NCBI GenBank assembly: GCA_964512995.1
Contig: CAZELM010000001.1
Span: 186,001-250,000 of the forward strand
Direction of reading: 5' to 3'
DNA from: CAZELM01 sp964512995
GTDB taxonomy: Bacteria; CSSED10-310
Length of the DNA: 64,000 nt
Numbering within the stretch: the stretch's first letter is position 1; each line of letters begins with the position of its first letter. Shown in pieces: positions 9,331 to 18,522 of this stretch. Under the pieces are notes generated by a model, which saw nothing but the letters and a program-made list of their open reading frames with translations, had not been told where the DNA came from and did not search any database. The position numbers were made by a program, and so were the translations under genes.

Positions 9331-9398
9331 CGGGCTGGCGTTGTGGAGGGGAAATTCAGGTGTCAGCAGCGAAAAGAGGCTCTTCGGATACACTCTGG

Positions 9399-10370
9399 CT
9401 AATGGTTCTGAATGTGAAACTCCTCTTTGCATGGATTCATTTCAATCGTGATATGTACGAGTTCGTGAATCGTTTTGAGGCGCTGTTTGTATTCCTCGGC
9501 GGGATAACGCTCTCGGGCAACCACTGAAATGATGCAGGCATATTTGTCCTGAGCGATTTTCCAGACATGCAGATCGCTGATTGTCGAGTCACCATCCGAC
9601 TCGATATTTGTTCGTATCTGATCAACGAACGATGTATCGGTTTCATATTCAAGCAGAATCCCGCTGGTATCTTTCAGGAGTGAAATGGTCCAGTGTAAAA
9701 TCAGACCTCCACCGACAATACCCATGAATGGATCGAGCCATTGAATGGCAAAAAATTTCGCTCCCACCAACGCTAAGATGGCAAGTACTGACGTCAGTGC
9801 ATCCGTGACAACATGAATATAGGCGGATTTGAAATTCAGATCATCACCGTGATGGGTGTGATGGCTTGAATGATGGCTGTCCGGTGACTCGTGATCATGA
9901 TGATCATGGTGTGAGTGGGGATGATGGAGGATCACAGCGCAGGCCAGGTTCACGGATAATCCGATGATGGCAACGAGCAGGGCTTGATTGTAGAGGATCG
10001 GCATTGGGTGGATCATCCGTTCGATGGATGTGAAAATCATCATGATACCGACCATGCCCAGCACGATGGCGCTGGTATACGCACCAAGAATTTCGATTTT
10101 CCAAGTCCCGAAGGTGAATCGATGATCCATGGAGAGTTTTCGGGCGATAATATAAGCGCTCAAAGAGACTCCCAGCGCCAGAGCGTGTGTTCCCATGTGC
10201 CAGCCATCAGCCAATAATGCCATGGAATGACTGATCCAACCAAAGAAAATCTCCAGAACCATGGTCACTAAAGTCACGATCACCACGATCAGTGTACGTT
10301 TTTCCTCCGATTTTTTTTCACTGTTGAAGGAGTGATGATGTTGCCATAATCCGATATGATCTCGATGCAT
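9399..10370 (-). CDS. dmeF: Cation diffusion facilitator, DmeF-type Co/Ni efflux transporter
   Basis: 323 residues, an inner-membrane antiporter exporting divalent metal with six predicted transmembrane segments. The DmeF signature ADGWHMGTHALALG at residues 55-68 carries His where most CDF proteins have Asp in the transport site. The second metal-site helix contains HVVTDALTSV. The loop between TM4 and TM5 is very His-rich (HHPHSHHDHHDH and onward), as in DmeF, and there is a His-containing N-terminus. A C-terminal cytoplasmic domain of about 85 residues follows (SDLHVWKIAQDKYACIISV). AGGAAG precedes the ATG. Substrate (Co/Ni) is inferred from the subfamily motif; no RcnR-like regulator is adjacent. 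Confidence 0.92.
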   Translation of the reverse strand: MHRDHIGLWQHHHSFNSEKKSEEKRTLIVVIVTLVTMVLEIFFGWISHSMALLADGWHMGTHALALGVSLSAYIIARKLSMDHRFTFGTWKIEILGAYTSAIVLGMVGIMMIFTSIERMIHPMPILYNQALLVAIIGLSVNLACAVILHHPHSHHDHHDHESPDSHHSSHHTHHGDDLNFKSAYIHVVTDALTSVLAILALVGAKFFAIQWLDPFMGIVGGGLILHWTISLLKDTSGILLEYETDTSFVDQIRTNIESDGDSTISDLHVWKIAQDKYACIISVVARERYPAEEYKQRLKTIHELVHITIEMNPCKEEFHIQNH

Positions 10371-10489
10371 TTTGATTCTTCCTCATTACTGACGGCCATC
10401 ATGGCATTCATGGTGTTCATTCCAGAAGCAACTCACGGGCTGGTCATGAGCAGCTTCACGACCGGGCTCTGCGAAAAAATGGTGTGACG

Positions 10490-11815
10490 TTATGGCGGTT
10501 GTTTTTCAGCAGCCGGGTTCGGATTGTCCGGAATCATCAGACGGATGATTGTTCCACCGGATGGGTTGGCGATTGCTCCGATCGATCCGCCGTGAGCATC
10601 AAGAACCATTTTACAGAATGCCAACCCCAGACCTTTGGATATCCCTGGATGCTCTTTCTGTTCCAATCGGGCGAAACGGTCGAAGATCCGCTCCCGAAGG
10701 TCGTCGGGAATACCTGTGCCGGTATCGATAATATCGATGACTGCAACTTGTTTTTTAAGATGCCGCCGGGAATAGACCGTGATGGAGCCCTGCTCCGTCC
10801 ATCGGCATGCATTGTCGATGATGTTAATCAAAACCCGTGTGATCAGATCCTTGTCACCCGTGATTAAAAATGGTTTTTCTGTGATCTTCAGGTAGAACGT
10901 GACGTCGGGTTTTTTTATGGGTTCAGCATCCCGGAAAATTGCCAAAACCGTCTCGACAAGATCAAAGGACAAAGCTTTCAGTGTGAGAGATCCATTTTCT
11001 ATCAGATAGACATCCAAAATATCATTGAGCATCCGGGAGAGACGATGAAGATTGATTCTGGCTTTTTCCAGTATGGAGATTTGCTGTGTGGTGGCATCGA
11101 TCGTTTTCAATTTGCTTTGCAGCAAAGCGCATGCGGACATGACGATGGTTAACGGTGTTCGAAGATCGTGGATAATGTAATGCGCCATCTGTTCACGTAA
11201 CTTATTCGTTTCTTTCTCGACTTCGGCGCGTGTTCGTTCGCTGTAAACTTCCTGCTGCAATCGTAGCTTTTCAGAAATCGAATCACGCAGGTTTTGATAG
11301 AGACGGGCGTTGTCGATGGCGATTGCCGCAGTATTGGCGAATGTGACCAAAGCACCGAGATCCCGCTCAGTAAAGATGCCCTCTTTCCAGCGATTATCGA
11401 TATAAATGACCCCGAACCGGTTTTCTTTCGTTGTTAACGGAACACACAACACAGAACGCAGTTTATATAGATTGACGCTGTCGACATTGGTGTAACGTTC
11501 ATCATCCATGGCATTGACTGTCAGTACCGGATTCCCGGTTTTGAATACATCCTGAATAATTGTCTGACTGATTTTCAACGTGCTGTCGATCTGATTGGAA
11601 TCGACATTTTTGGAGACTTTCAGGATCAACTCTCCCTTTTCCAGAAGCATGATGAATCCACGCTGGGCTTTCAGAAGCTGAATGACCAGTTCCATGGCGT
11701 TTTTCAAAACTTCATCAAGCTCCAAGGAGGAATTGAGTGTAATGGAAATGTGTAACAGGGTGGAGAGGTAGTGATCGTTGTTGCTAGACTGATTCATCTT
11801 CGATGTATTCATCAT
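10490..11815 (-). CDS. Cytosolic GAF-domain sensor histidine kinase
   Basis: No membrane segments. A GAF domain (roughly residues 20-170, LELDEVLKNAMELVIQLLKAQ to AIAIDNARLY) is followed by a coiled linker, the HisKA phosphoacceptor motif YIIHDLRTPLT, and a HATPase with N-box IIDNACRW, G1 DTGTGIPD and G2 KGLGLAFCK. The frame could start at 11890, but those extra 25 residues are read from inside pssA and look like shadow sequence; ATGs at 11815, 11812 or 11797 are more natural, still overlapping pssA slightly. It is the last gene of the DUF465-psd-pssA operon, an unusual partner for lipid genes. No response regulator is next to it. GAF ligand unknown. Confidence 0.85.
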   Translation of the reverse strand: MMNTSKMNQSSNNDHYLSTLLHISITLNSSLELDEVLKNAMELVIQLLKAQRGFIMLLEKGELILKVSKNVDSNQIDSTLKISQTIIQDVFKTGNPVLTVNAMDDERYTNVDSVNLYKLRSVLCVPLTTKENRFGVIYIDNRWKEGIFTERDLGALVTFANTAAIAIDNARLYQNLRDSISEKLRLQQEVYSERTRAEVEKETNKLREQMAHYIIHDLRTPLTIVMSACALLQSKLKTIDATTQQISILEKARINLHRLSRMLNDILDVYLIENGSLTLKALSFDLVETVLAIFRDAEPIKKPDVTFYLKITEKPFLITGDKDLITRVLINIIDNACRWTEQGSITVYSRRHLKKQVAVIDIIDTGTGIPDDLRERIFDRFARLEQKEHPGISKGLGLAFCKMVLDAHGGSIGAIANPSGGTIIRLMIPDNPNPAAEKQPP

Positions 11816-12710
11816 GGGATTTTGTGGATGGACCACTCGTATCCGGCTGTTTTTCATGAGCTTCGACAGAACCGTCTTCATGTTCATCATCGTCCAGGAT
11901 CTTTACATCCAGTAACAGACGGTCCAGGCGCCGGAAAAATTCGAGCATGGCTTGCGGCATGAAATAGGTGATCGGACCGCTGGCGACATACAGGCATGAA
12001 AGAATGAAAAGAATGGCAATGGGTTCATGCAGGACAATGATCAATATTATCAAAAAGAAAAAGAGTGTTCCCAGGGGTCTGCGCCGGTGCCATTCCACAT
12101 CCTTGAACGATCGGAATCGCAGCTTTGACACCATCAGAAAAGATATCAGATACACGTATAACAGAACGATCAAAGCCAGAAGCCCGGGACTTTCGAAATG
12201 TGGTTTGATCAGAACCATCGTGGCAACAGCTCCCGCAGCAGCAGGGATCGGCAATCCGATAAAATATCGCTTGGATGTATATTCCATCAGATCCTCCAGC
12301 ACGTTGAACCGTGCCAGCCGGATTGCTCCACAAGCGAGAAACAAAAATGCCGGAATCCAGCCAAACCGCTTGAAGCCATCCAATGCCCAGCAGTATACCA
12401 GTATTCCCGGAGCGATCCCGAAGGAGATCACATCCGCCAGCGAATCCAGTTGAGCTCCGAATGAGCTGGTGGTCTTGGTCAGTCGGGCCACTCGACCATC
12501 CAGGGCATCAAAAACACCTGCCAGAATGATCAGAAACGCCGATCGGATATAATACGATGACGCTTCAGGTGATGTATGATGATTGATCACATTCATCATC
12601 GAGTAAAAGCCGCAGAAGATATTGGTCAATGTCAGGAGCGAAGGTAATAAGTATATTCCCCCTGGAATGACTTTGGGTATTTTATGTCCGGATGATGATT
12701 CACGGGTCAT
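11784..12710 (-). CDS. pssA: CDP-diacylglycerol-serine O-phosphatidyltransferase
   Basis: Transfers phosphatidyl from CDP-diacylglycerol to serine, the first step to phosphatidylethanolamine, in the inner membrane. The CDP-alcohol phosphatidyltransferase motif D-x2-DG-x2-AR-x8-G-x3-D-x3-D is complete at residues 68-93 (DALDGRVAR...GAQLDSLAD). Several hydrophobic segments follow, giving the type II (Bacillus-like) PssA architecture, plus a charged C-terminal tail of about 50 residues. Psd, the next enzyme of the pathway, lies 89 bases upstream on the same strand. Confidence 0.95.
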   Translation of the reverse strand: MTRESSSGHKIPKVIPGGIYLLPSLLTLTNIFCGFYSMMNVINHHTSPEASSYYIRSAFLIILAGVFDALDGRVARLTKTTSSFGAQLDSLADVISFGIAPGILVYCWALDGFKRFGWIPAFLFLACGAIRLARFNVLEDLMEYTSKRYFIGLPIPAAAGAVATMVLIKPHFESPGLLALIVLLYVYLISFLMVSKLRFRSFKDVEWHRRRPLGTLFFFLIILIIVLHEPIAILFILSCLYVASGPITYFMPQAMLEFFRRLDRLLLDVKILDDDEHEDGSVEAHEKQPDTSGPSTKSHDEYIEDESV

Positions 12711-12799
12711 TGTTCATTTTCTCACGATGCCTATCGTAGGGTGACTGGAAGTTGTTGCCATGGTGGATTGAATCCGTTCAGCAATTCATTCCCCTGGAC

Positions 12800-13444
12800 T
12801 CATGTTGGATTCTGAGCATCGAGTATTGTTGCGATTCGAGTGATGCCGGCAATGACTTTGTCACCGGGAGATATATCGATCCGTGTATGAGGAGGGAGAT
12901 ATACATCCACTCTTGATCCGAATTTTATAATACTCATGCGCTGACCTCGTTTGACAGGGTAATCCGGCCAGATATAGCTTTTGATACGTCGAGCGACCAG
13001 TCCGGCAACTAAGCGAACCAGGATCGGTCCACAATGGGTATGAATCATGATTTCCACCCGTTCATTCCCCAACGAAGCGCTGTCATGATACGCTGGTTTA
13101 AATCGGCCTGGATAGTGATTGACACTGATCACTTTCCCATCCATCGGAGACCGGTTGACATGTACGTTGAATACATTCATAAATATCGAAACTTTCGTAT
13201 AATCCACCATAAATCCCTGAAGGTCGCTTGGGATGACCGATATGATTTTTCCATCCGCAGGACTCAGAATCGCTGCTTGGGTTTCCAGAGAGGTTCTTCG
13301 AGGATCTTTGAAAAAATTGATCAGAAAAAGGGAAACAAGCCAGAGAGGCAATCCGATCATCCAATGATATCGGCTTCCCAGAATGGCAATAATCACGCTC
13401 GGAAGGATAAATGCCCAGCCCTCTTTGGCGATAGGAATAGTCAT
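12800..13444 (-). CDS. psd: Phosphatidylserine decarboxylase, short form
   Basis: 214 residues. Converts phosphatidylserine to phosphatidylethanolamine using a pyruvoyl group made by self-cleavage. The cleavage site is the Gly176-Ser177 pair in IIKFGSRVDVYLP. Other family features are the SPADGKI segment (61-67), FMNVFNVHVNRSP (88-100) with the catalytic His, and a hydrophobic N-terminus (residues 10-45) for membrane association. Length matches the short PSD-A type. The ATG begins one base after the stop of the DUF465 gene, and pssA follows, so the pair is cotranscribed. Confidence 0.95.
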   Translation of the reverse strand: MTIPIAKEGWAFILPSVIIAILGSRYHWMIGLPLWLVSLFLINFFKDPRRTSLETQAAILSPADGKIISVIPSDLQGFMVDYTKVSIFMNVFNVHVNRSPMDGKVISVNHYPGRFKPAYHDSASLGNERVEIMIHTHCGPILVRLVAGLVARRIKSYIWPDYPVKRGQRMSIIKFGSRVDVYLPPHTRIDISPGDKVIAGITRIATILDAQNPT

Positions 13445-13445
13445 T

Positions 13446-13676
13446 TCATGCTGATCCTTCCATCACCTGCTGTATTTGACGCTCAATTTTATCTTTTAGC
13501 AGCAGTTTTCGTTTTTTTATTTCTCTCAATCGGCTTTCTTCCTCGGGAATCAGGAAAACCTGATTATCCAATCGTGCTGCTTCTTCATCCAACTTCCGAT
13601 GTTCGTCAACCGCCTGTCGGAAAATGAGATCGACCTTCAATAGATCATCTTTGACCTTTGCACGCAATTCTTCCAT
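13446..13676 (-). CDS. DUF465 (YdcH-like) small coiled-coil protein
   Basis: 76 residues from the ATG at 13676, which has GGGGAGGG eight bases upstream. The longer frame reaching 13820 only adds codons read from the neighbouring minisatellite. The sequence is almost entirely helical and charged, with the DUF465 pattern of EEHRKLDEE-like and PEEESRLREIKKRKLLLKDKI segments (residues about 26-67). E. coli YdcH is the namesake; the function is unknown. It is the first gene of the operon with psd and pssA. Confidence 0.85.
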   Translation of the reverse strand: MEELRAKVKDDLLKVDLIFRQAVDEHRKLDEEAARLDNQVFLIPEEESRLREIKKRKLLLKDKIERQIQQVMEGSA

Positions 13677-13772
13677 TTTCAGCACCCTCCCCAATATCCA
13701 ACGTACACCTATAACTACCATACTATTCATTACGATACAATATCCCTTTGCACTCGCCGAAGGGGTGGATAT

Positions 13773-14108
13773 GGTCATCGGTACATCCTCCGTGGTCATC
13801 GGTACACTCTCCGCAGTCATTTACTGACTCGCCGTGGTCATCGGTACACCTTGCCGCGGTCATTTACTGACTCGCCGTGGTCATCGGTACACCCTCCGCG
13901 GTCATTTACTGACTCGCCGTGGTCATCGGTACACCCTCCGCGGTCATTTACTGACTCGCCGTGGTCATCGGTACACCCTCCGTGGTCATTTACTGACTCG
14001 CCGTGGTCATCGGTACACCTTCCGCGGTCATTTACTGACTCGCCGCGGTCATCGGTACACCTTGCCGCGGTCATCTGTACACCTTCTGCGGTCATCGGTA
14101 CACCTTTT
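13773..14108. repeat. 21/42-bp minisatellite
   Basis: Built from two diverged 21-base monomers that both begin GTCAT: type A (GTCATCGGTACACC followed by CTCCGCG variants) and type B (GTCATTTACTGACTC followed by GCCGTG). The core alternates A-B as a 42-bp unit with six B copies; extra A monomers sit at both ends, giving about eleven A copies. Some A monomers are 22 bases, so no frame stays open through the whole array as one repeat phase, and the long frames here are artefacts. It lies directly upstream of the DUF465-psd-pssA operon. Confidence 0.9.
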
Positions 14109-14573
14109 TCACAAACGCGGAACGATGGCACTGGCATCACACCCTCACCCCTCCGGCCATGTGTTGGATTGATCCCGGCGGGGTTGGCCGGCGACCCTCT
14201 CCCGGCCACTGCGTTGGGAGAGGGTGAAGAAGGAATCTGCCTATATGCCCTTCCCCATTCAGAGGGTGTTGATTTAGTCCCCAGATCAACATTTTTCACT
14301 GTTTCTGGATTTTTGATGTGCTTAAAATACAATCAGTTGCAGGACCCATCTCAGACAGAAAAACCCGAAAATCCGATTAAATCAACAGCTTCTTCATGGG
14401 GAAGGGTTGGGGATGAGGCCAATCCAAGCGATTATACTTATCAACCAGACGAATACGTGAAGAATGGTGCATCCGGCGCGTTCGATCGTGTATGATCGAA
14501 TGGGAGTGGGAAAGAAAACCAGTGAGTGAGTTCAGGTACCCGGATAACAGTCGAGAATCGAAAGGAAGAAACC
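14109..14573. other. Intergenic region with a dispersed-type palindrome
   Basis: No gene is supported. A perfect 10-bp inverted repeat ACCCTCTCCC (14194-14203)/GGGAGAGGGT (14216-14225) with flanking GGCCGG and CTCACCCCTCCGGCC text resembles the CCCTCTCCC-type palindromic repeats scattered between genes in many bacterial genomes. The end of the region carries the ribosome binding site (AAAGGAAG) of the HAD gene. Confidence 0.6.
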
Positions 14574-15245
14574 ATGGCGTTCAAAACACCCCTTGAATTG
14601 GTCGTGTTCGATGTTGATGGAACATTAACCCCGGTGCGAAGTATCTGGGAGTATCTCCATCAACGGCTGGGAATATGGGAAAGCGAGGGATTGCCCAATC
14701 TTCATGCATATCTCAATGGTCAGATCGATTACCAGGAATTCGCTCGCAGAGATGCATCAGGTTATTCGGGATGCAACCGGTCATATCTCATGGAATTGAT
14801 TCATGAGATCCCGCTTCGGTCCGGTGCGCAGGAATGTCTGGATTTCTTTTTCATGCATGGCGTTCACATCGCCCTGATTTCCACTGGACTGGATTTGATG
14901 GTTAACCGGATTCCCCGAGCCCATACACGAATCTCCAATATGCTCCAGTTTGAAAATGACGTGTGTACCGGGCGTGTCACGGTTCAGATTCCGATCGATG
15001 GAAAACGCGATGCATTTATTGGCCTGCTGGCGTCAATGAATATTTCCAACACCCACACGCTCGTGATCGGGGATAGCTCCGGTGACATCGAAATGATGAG
15101 AGCGGCTGGATTTTCGATTGCGGTTCAACCATCCAATTCCGCGGTCTCCGATGCGGCGGGTCACGTCATCGATGGTGACACTCTCGCGGGTATTCCGGAT
15201 TTGGTGTTGACGCATTTCGATATGAAGCGAGATGGGCACCGATGA
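14574..15245 (+). CDS. HAD-superfamily phosphatase, SerB-like
   Basis: 223 residues from the ATG at 14574, six bases after AAAGGAAG; an upstream in-frame start at 14526 lacks such support. The four HAD motifs are present: nucleophile Asp in FDVDGTLTP (I), ALISTG (II), Lys in IDGKRDAF, and VIGDSSGDIEMMRAAG (III/IV). A helical cap of C1 type follows motif I, as in phosphoserine phosphatase. The similarity is general, so the substrate could be phosphoserine or another small phosphoester. It is convergent with the DUF4340 gene and has no metabolic neighbour to narrow it down. Confidence 0.85.
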   Translation: MAFKTPLELVVFDVDGTLTPVRSIWEYLHQRLGIWESEGLPNLHAYLNGQIDYQEFARRDASGYSGCNRSYLMELIHEIPLRSGAQECLDFFFMHGVHIALISTGLDLMVNRIPRAHTRISNMLQFENDVCTGRVTVQIPIDGKRDAFIGLLASMNISNTHTLVIGDSSGDIEMMRAAGFSIAVQPSNSAVSDAAGHVIDGDTLAGIPDLVLTHFDMKRDGHR

Positions 15246-15264
15246 CAACTCCCCCCGGTTGCTC

Positions 15265-17058
15265 CTATATTTTCACATCGAGCAGTTCCTGAATGGCTGA
15301 TTTTTTGATCGAAGCAATGATATCCGCTGATTCTGTCGTGACGTAAATACTCTCGCCATCCGCGGTGTCAGCTCCGAGATACACAGGACCCAATGATTTA
15401 TCGTTCAGTTGAACCTTGATCGTGATCGATGGGTTCTGAAGCCCGTATTGATTGAGATCCGGTTTCGAGTCGGGTGTGGCTTCCTCCACCAGAGCATCCA
15501 TTCTCAGCCGATTGATCGCCCAGACCAGTGTCTCCAGACTCTGATTCGAGATCGATGTTTCTTTCGGTGAAACAATTTCAAAATCATCTCCGTCATGCCT
15601 GAACACAAGCTCCCGGCCGCTCTTTATCACGTGGACCTGAACGAGTTCATCGATCCCGAATTCCATAATGATCTTGTTCCTGAAATGAAACTCATCCCGG
15701 ATGAACCGGTCGACGTCCGTATCAGATATCCTGAAAATCGTTTCGCCCTGGGATGTTTTCAGCCAGCGTCCGACACCGTCTTCTGGTTTTCCACCGACAA
15801 CAACATGCAGAAACGGTTCCTGTGAAGCGGGATCGTCGAAAAGATCCATGGTGATATGATCTTCACCAAAATCGATCAGATCGGGTTTCAATCCGGTTGC
15901 TTTCAGAAACGCCAGATCGGAGAGGATCCCGCCAGCGGCACTGGAGTCAGTGGGTAATTCCCGGGGTGATATCAATTGCCAATCGGATTCACCTGCACGC
16001 GTCAATGAAAATGTTCCGTGTCGATTTGTCAGAGTGAACTTCTTGACCCGCGACCGTTCGAACTGGCACACATCCTTGGATCTCATCTCAAACGGATCAG
16101 CACTGAATTTCTTTACCAGGTCTTCATTTACCGTGAAAATGGGAGCGGACCCTTCCCGCAATGCATACCGGTATTTGCCGCCGGCATCCGAATTTTTACC
16201 GAATAATAACCGGATAACCGCATCGGAATCTTTCAGTGCGATCGAGACGGATAGATATGGTTTGTCCAGGCCGTACTGAGCCAGCGATTCATTTGTCTCC
16301 GATACAAATGACTGAATCTCTTGAGCTTCCAGAGAGCTGACCAATTCATTGATTCGGGTGCGATCCGCCGGCGCTTGCATCGGCGTGACCAGCTCCCATT
16401 GATCTTCTTTGGCTGTGATCACGATCGGCGAGGGTGATCCTTCCGAAGCTGCAATCTGATATTCCAGCTTCCCGATTTCTTTCTGAGTAATGGGAATAAT
16501 CCGCTTGTCTCGATAATGCATCAGATCTTTGGTCAGGCTGTCCTTAAATGTGTTCGGAACGAGATATACATCTTTCCCATTCGAAATTTCGGCGTAAAAG
16601 TAATCCTGTGTGGGATTTTCATCACCCAACATCACCTGGTATTGAACATCTTTCGAGTTGAAGGTTACGATGAAGGATGGTTTGTCCAATCCAAAATCGG
16701 ATCGGTGATCCGATGCATCCGGAAGGGATCGTTCGCTTTGAAGCTCAGCGATGGTTTTGACCATTTCGTTGATGGTTTCCGTTTCAGCCGGATACTGGAT
16801 GGGAGAAGTGATGCTCCATTTGCTATCGATGCTTTCGAATCCGAACTGCAAAGGCTGTGCGAGTTCGGGTTCCGTCGTATTGGGAATTCGCTGAAATGAA
16901 AATGTCAGAATATCTTCTGAAGCCAGACCCGGGAACAATCGCTTGGCTTCGATGACTTCTTTCTCCCGCTGAGGAGCCCCTTGAATTTCATAGAAAAAAT
17001 ACCATGCTCCCAAAACAACGAGAATCAGAAGCAGAATGATATTCGTTCGCCAGCTCAT
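15265..17058 (-). CDS. DUF4340 membrane-anchored protein of a Gld-type ABC system
   Basis: 597 residues. An N-terminal membrane anchor (residues 5-23, NIILLLILVVLGAWYFFYEI) is followed by a long non-cytoplasmic part with repeated units of the kind (W.L.(T/S)P...PAD...IN.LV..L) followed by YGL(D/Q).P. This is the DUF4340 pattern, seen about three times. Its start overlaps the stop of the GldG-like gene by four bases, so the two are translationally coupled. Function is unknown beyond association with GldA/F/G-type ABC transporters. Confidence 0.87.
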   Translation of the reverse strand: MSWRTNIILLLILVVLGAWYFFYEIQGAPQREKEVIEAKRLFPGLASEDILTFSFQRIPNTTEPELAQPLQFGFESIDSKWSITSPIQYPAETETINEMVKTIAELQSERSLPDASDHRSDFGLDKPSFIVTFNSKDVQYQVMLGDENPTQDYFYAEISNGKDVYLVPNTFKDSLTKDLMHYRDKRIIPITQKEIGKLEYQIAASEGSPSPIVITAKEDQWELVTPMQAPADRTRINELVSSLEAQEIQSFVSETNESLAQYGLDKPYLSVSIALKDSDAVIRLLFGKNSDAGGKYRYALREGSAPIFTVNEDLVKKFSADPFEMRSKDVCQFERSRVKKFTLTNRHGTFSLTRAGESDWQLISPRELPTDSSAAGGILSDLAFLKATGLKPDLIDFGEDHITMDLFDDPASQEPFLHVVVGGKPEDGVGRWLKTSQGETIFRISDTDVDRFIRDEFHFRNKIIMEFGIDELVQVHVIKSGRELVFRHDGDDFEIVSPKETSISNQSLETLVWAINRLRMDALVEEATPDSKPDLNQYGLQNPSITIKVQLNDKSLGPVYLGADTADGESIYVTTESADIIASIKKSAIQELLDVKI

Positions 17059-18518
17059 CCCCGTTTCCTCCGATCATAAATCCGGACGCCTCCCACCAGG
17101 AGAATGATCAAGGGCAGGACAACAACCGGGATGGCAAAGGCGGATATCAGTTGAGCCGATGACAGGTGCATGGGTTGCGAGATGGGATCTTTGGGCGGAA
17201 TGGCGATCAGATCCGACTCCTCCGACAACCAGTGGAAAATGTTCATGATCAATGCGCCGTTGGTGGGGAACGACTGAACATAAATATTATTCGCGAACTC
17301 GGAATCCCCCCATACCACGAGCTTGGCTTTAGATGGCGTGTCTGTTTTTTCGGGTGAATCGGATGTTTGTGGCTCATCAGCCTTGGCTTCCGGAGTCATC
17401 GTCGAGGGATCGGTATTGCTGTCTGTTGCGGGTGTTGAGCACGGGATTTCCGCTGCCACTCCAATCGATAACGGTCCTTTGGTATCCTGAGACTCGTCGT
17501 ATTGGGGTGAGCTTTCGGTTTGTGTCTGAAAGGTCCTCTCCGCCCAAGTGGCATCCGATGTCTTCGCCAATACCTGTATTGTGGTTTCTTCGGGAGGCGG
17601 ATCTGATGGTGTAACCGTCCGGGTATCCAGGAATATCGTACCGTATGTGAATTCCTCGGTGATTTCATGTGCCGGATAATCATTGACAATGGGTTGACGG
17701 ATGTTCTGGTACCCTTGGGGATCGATAATCAGATCATTACCGATCTGGATTCCATATGTCTGAAAAAATGCAGATAATTTGGGAGCTGTGTTGGGGTCGA
17801 TGAATACAGCGAGGTTTCCCCCCCTCTGAATATACTCGTTCAATGCGGTCAATTCGGAGTCCAGGAAATCCTGTGTCGGACCCATGATGGCGAGAATATG
17901 GCAGTCATCGGGTACGGTTCCGGTTTTGACCATATTCAGCACGTCCACCTCGTAGTTTGTGTCCTGGAGACCCAGTTTCAGGAACTGGATCCCCTCCGCT
18001 TCAGTCGATTCCAGATCGCGTTCGCCATGAAATGTTGTGAAGTAGATTTTTTTCTTAGCATCACCACGGGTCAGTTTGACAATGGCATTGGTGAAATCCT
18101 TCTCTGTGGCGTTCGTCACTTTGCGATGAGCCTCGCCGTATTCCAATACCGTGGTTGAATATGAATTCACATCGAATTTCTTGCCGATGAATGGATTTTT
18201 ATCCAGATCGACAAACTCATAACGGAACCGGGGAGACGCGTCCTGATATTGCTTCAGAAGATCCCGGACAGTCTCGTAATCCTGTTCCCCTTCGCTGTAA
18301 AAGCTGTATGCCTTGATATCCTGCTTCAGATTCCCGAGCACTTTGAGTGACTGGGGAGACAGGGAATATCGTTTATTGCCGGTCAGGTCAAAACGTGCGT
18401 TGTGTTTGAGTCCAATGAGTTGAATGATGACAATGATAACCAACACCAAACCGATGGAAACACCGGTGATCAATGCTCCGTTGGGCCGGGTTCGAGTGGA
18501 TTGATTCGGATTGACCAT
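17055..18518 (-). CDS. GldG-family ABC transport auxiliary protein
   Basis: 487 residues with a membrane segment at each end (residues about 17-37 and 459-478). The non-cytoplasmic part begins with R(F)DLTGNKRYSLSPQSLKVL, the standard opening of GldG-like proteins, and continues with a substrate-binding-like fold (KIYFTTFHGERDL, HILAIMGPTQDFLDSE). A Ser/Thr/Asp-rich insert lies around residues 345-395. It sits between the permease (four bases upstream) and the DUF4340 gene. In Bacteroidetes GldA/F/G are linked to gliding; elsewhere the transported substrate is not known. Confidence 0.9.
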   Translation of the reverse strand: MVNPNQSTRTRPNGALITGVSIGLVLVIIVIIQLIGLKHNARFDLTGNKRYSLSPQSLKVLGNLKQDIKAYSFYSEGEQDYETVRDLLKQYQDASPRFRYEFVDLDKNPFIGKKFDVNSYSTTVLEYGEAHRKVTNATEKDFTNAIVKLTRGDAKKKIYFTTFHGERDLESTEAEGIQFLKLGLQDTNYEVDVLNMVKTGTVPDDCHILAIMGPTQDFLDSELTALNEYIQRGGNLAVFIDPNTAPKLSAFFQTYGIQIGNDLIIDPQGYQNIRQPIVNDYPAHEITEEFTYGTIFLDTRTVTPSDPPPEETTIQVLAKTSDATWAERTFQTQTESSPQYDESQDTKGPLSIGVAAEIPCSTPATDSNTDPSTMTPEAKADEPQTSDSPEKTDTPSKAKLVVWGDSEFANNIYVQSFPTNGALIMNIFHWLSEESDLIAIPPKDPISQPMHLSSAQLISAFAIPVVVLPLIILLVGGVRIYDRRKRG

Positions 18519-18522
18519 GACG

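Noticed and set aside
10371..10489. Short His/Cys-rich peptide before dmeF
   Set aside because: The frame encodes metal-binding-like text (CFWNEHHECHDG) but has no start codon after the upstream stop.
13773..14108. CRISPR array
   Set aside because: Repeats are directly adjacent 21-base monomers with no unique spacers, and no cas gene is present.
13838..14495. Long open frames over the minisatellite on both strands
   Set aside because: They only read the repeat in different frames, giving low-complexity text with no ribosome site. Array units of 22 bases break the frame.
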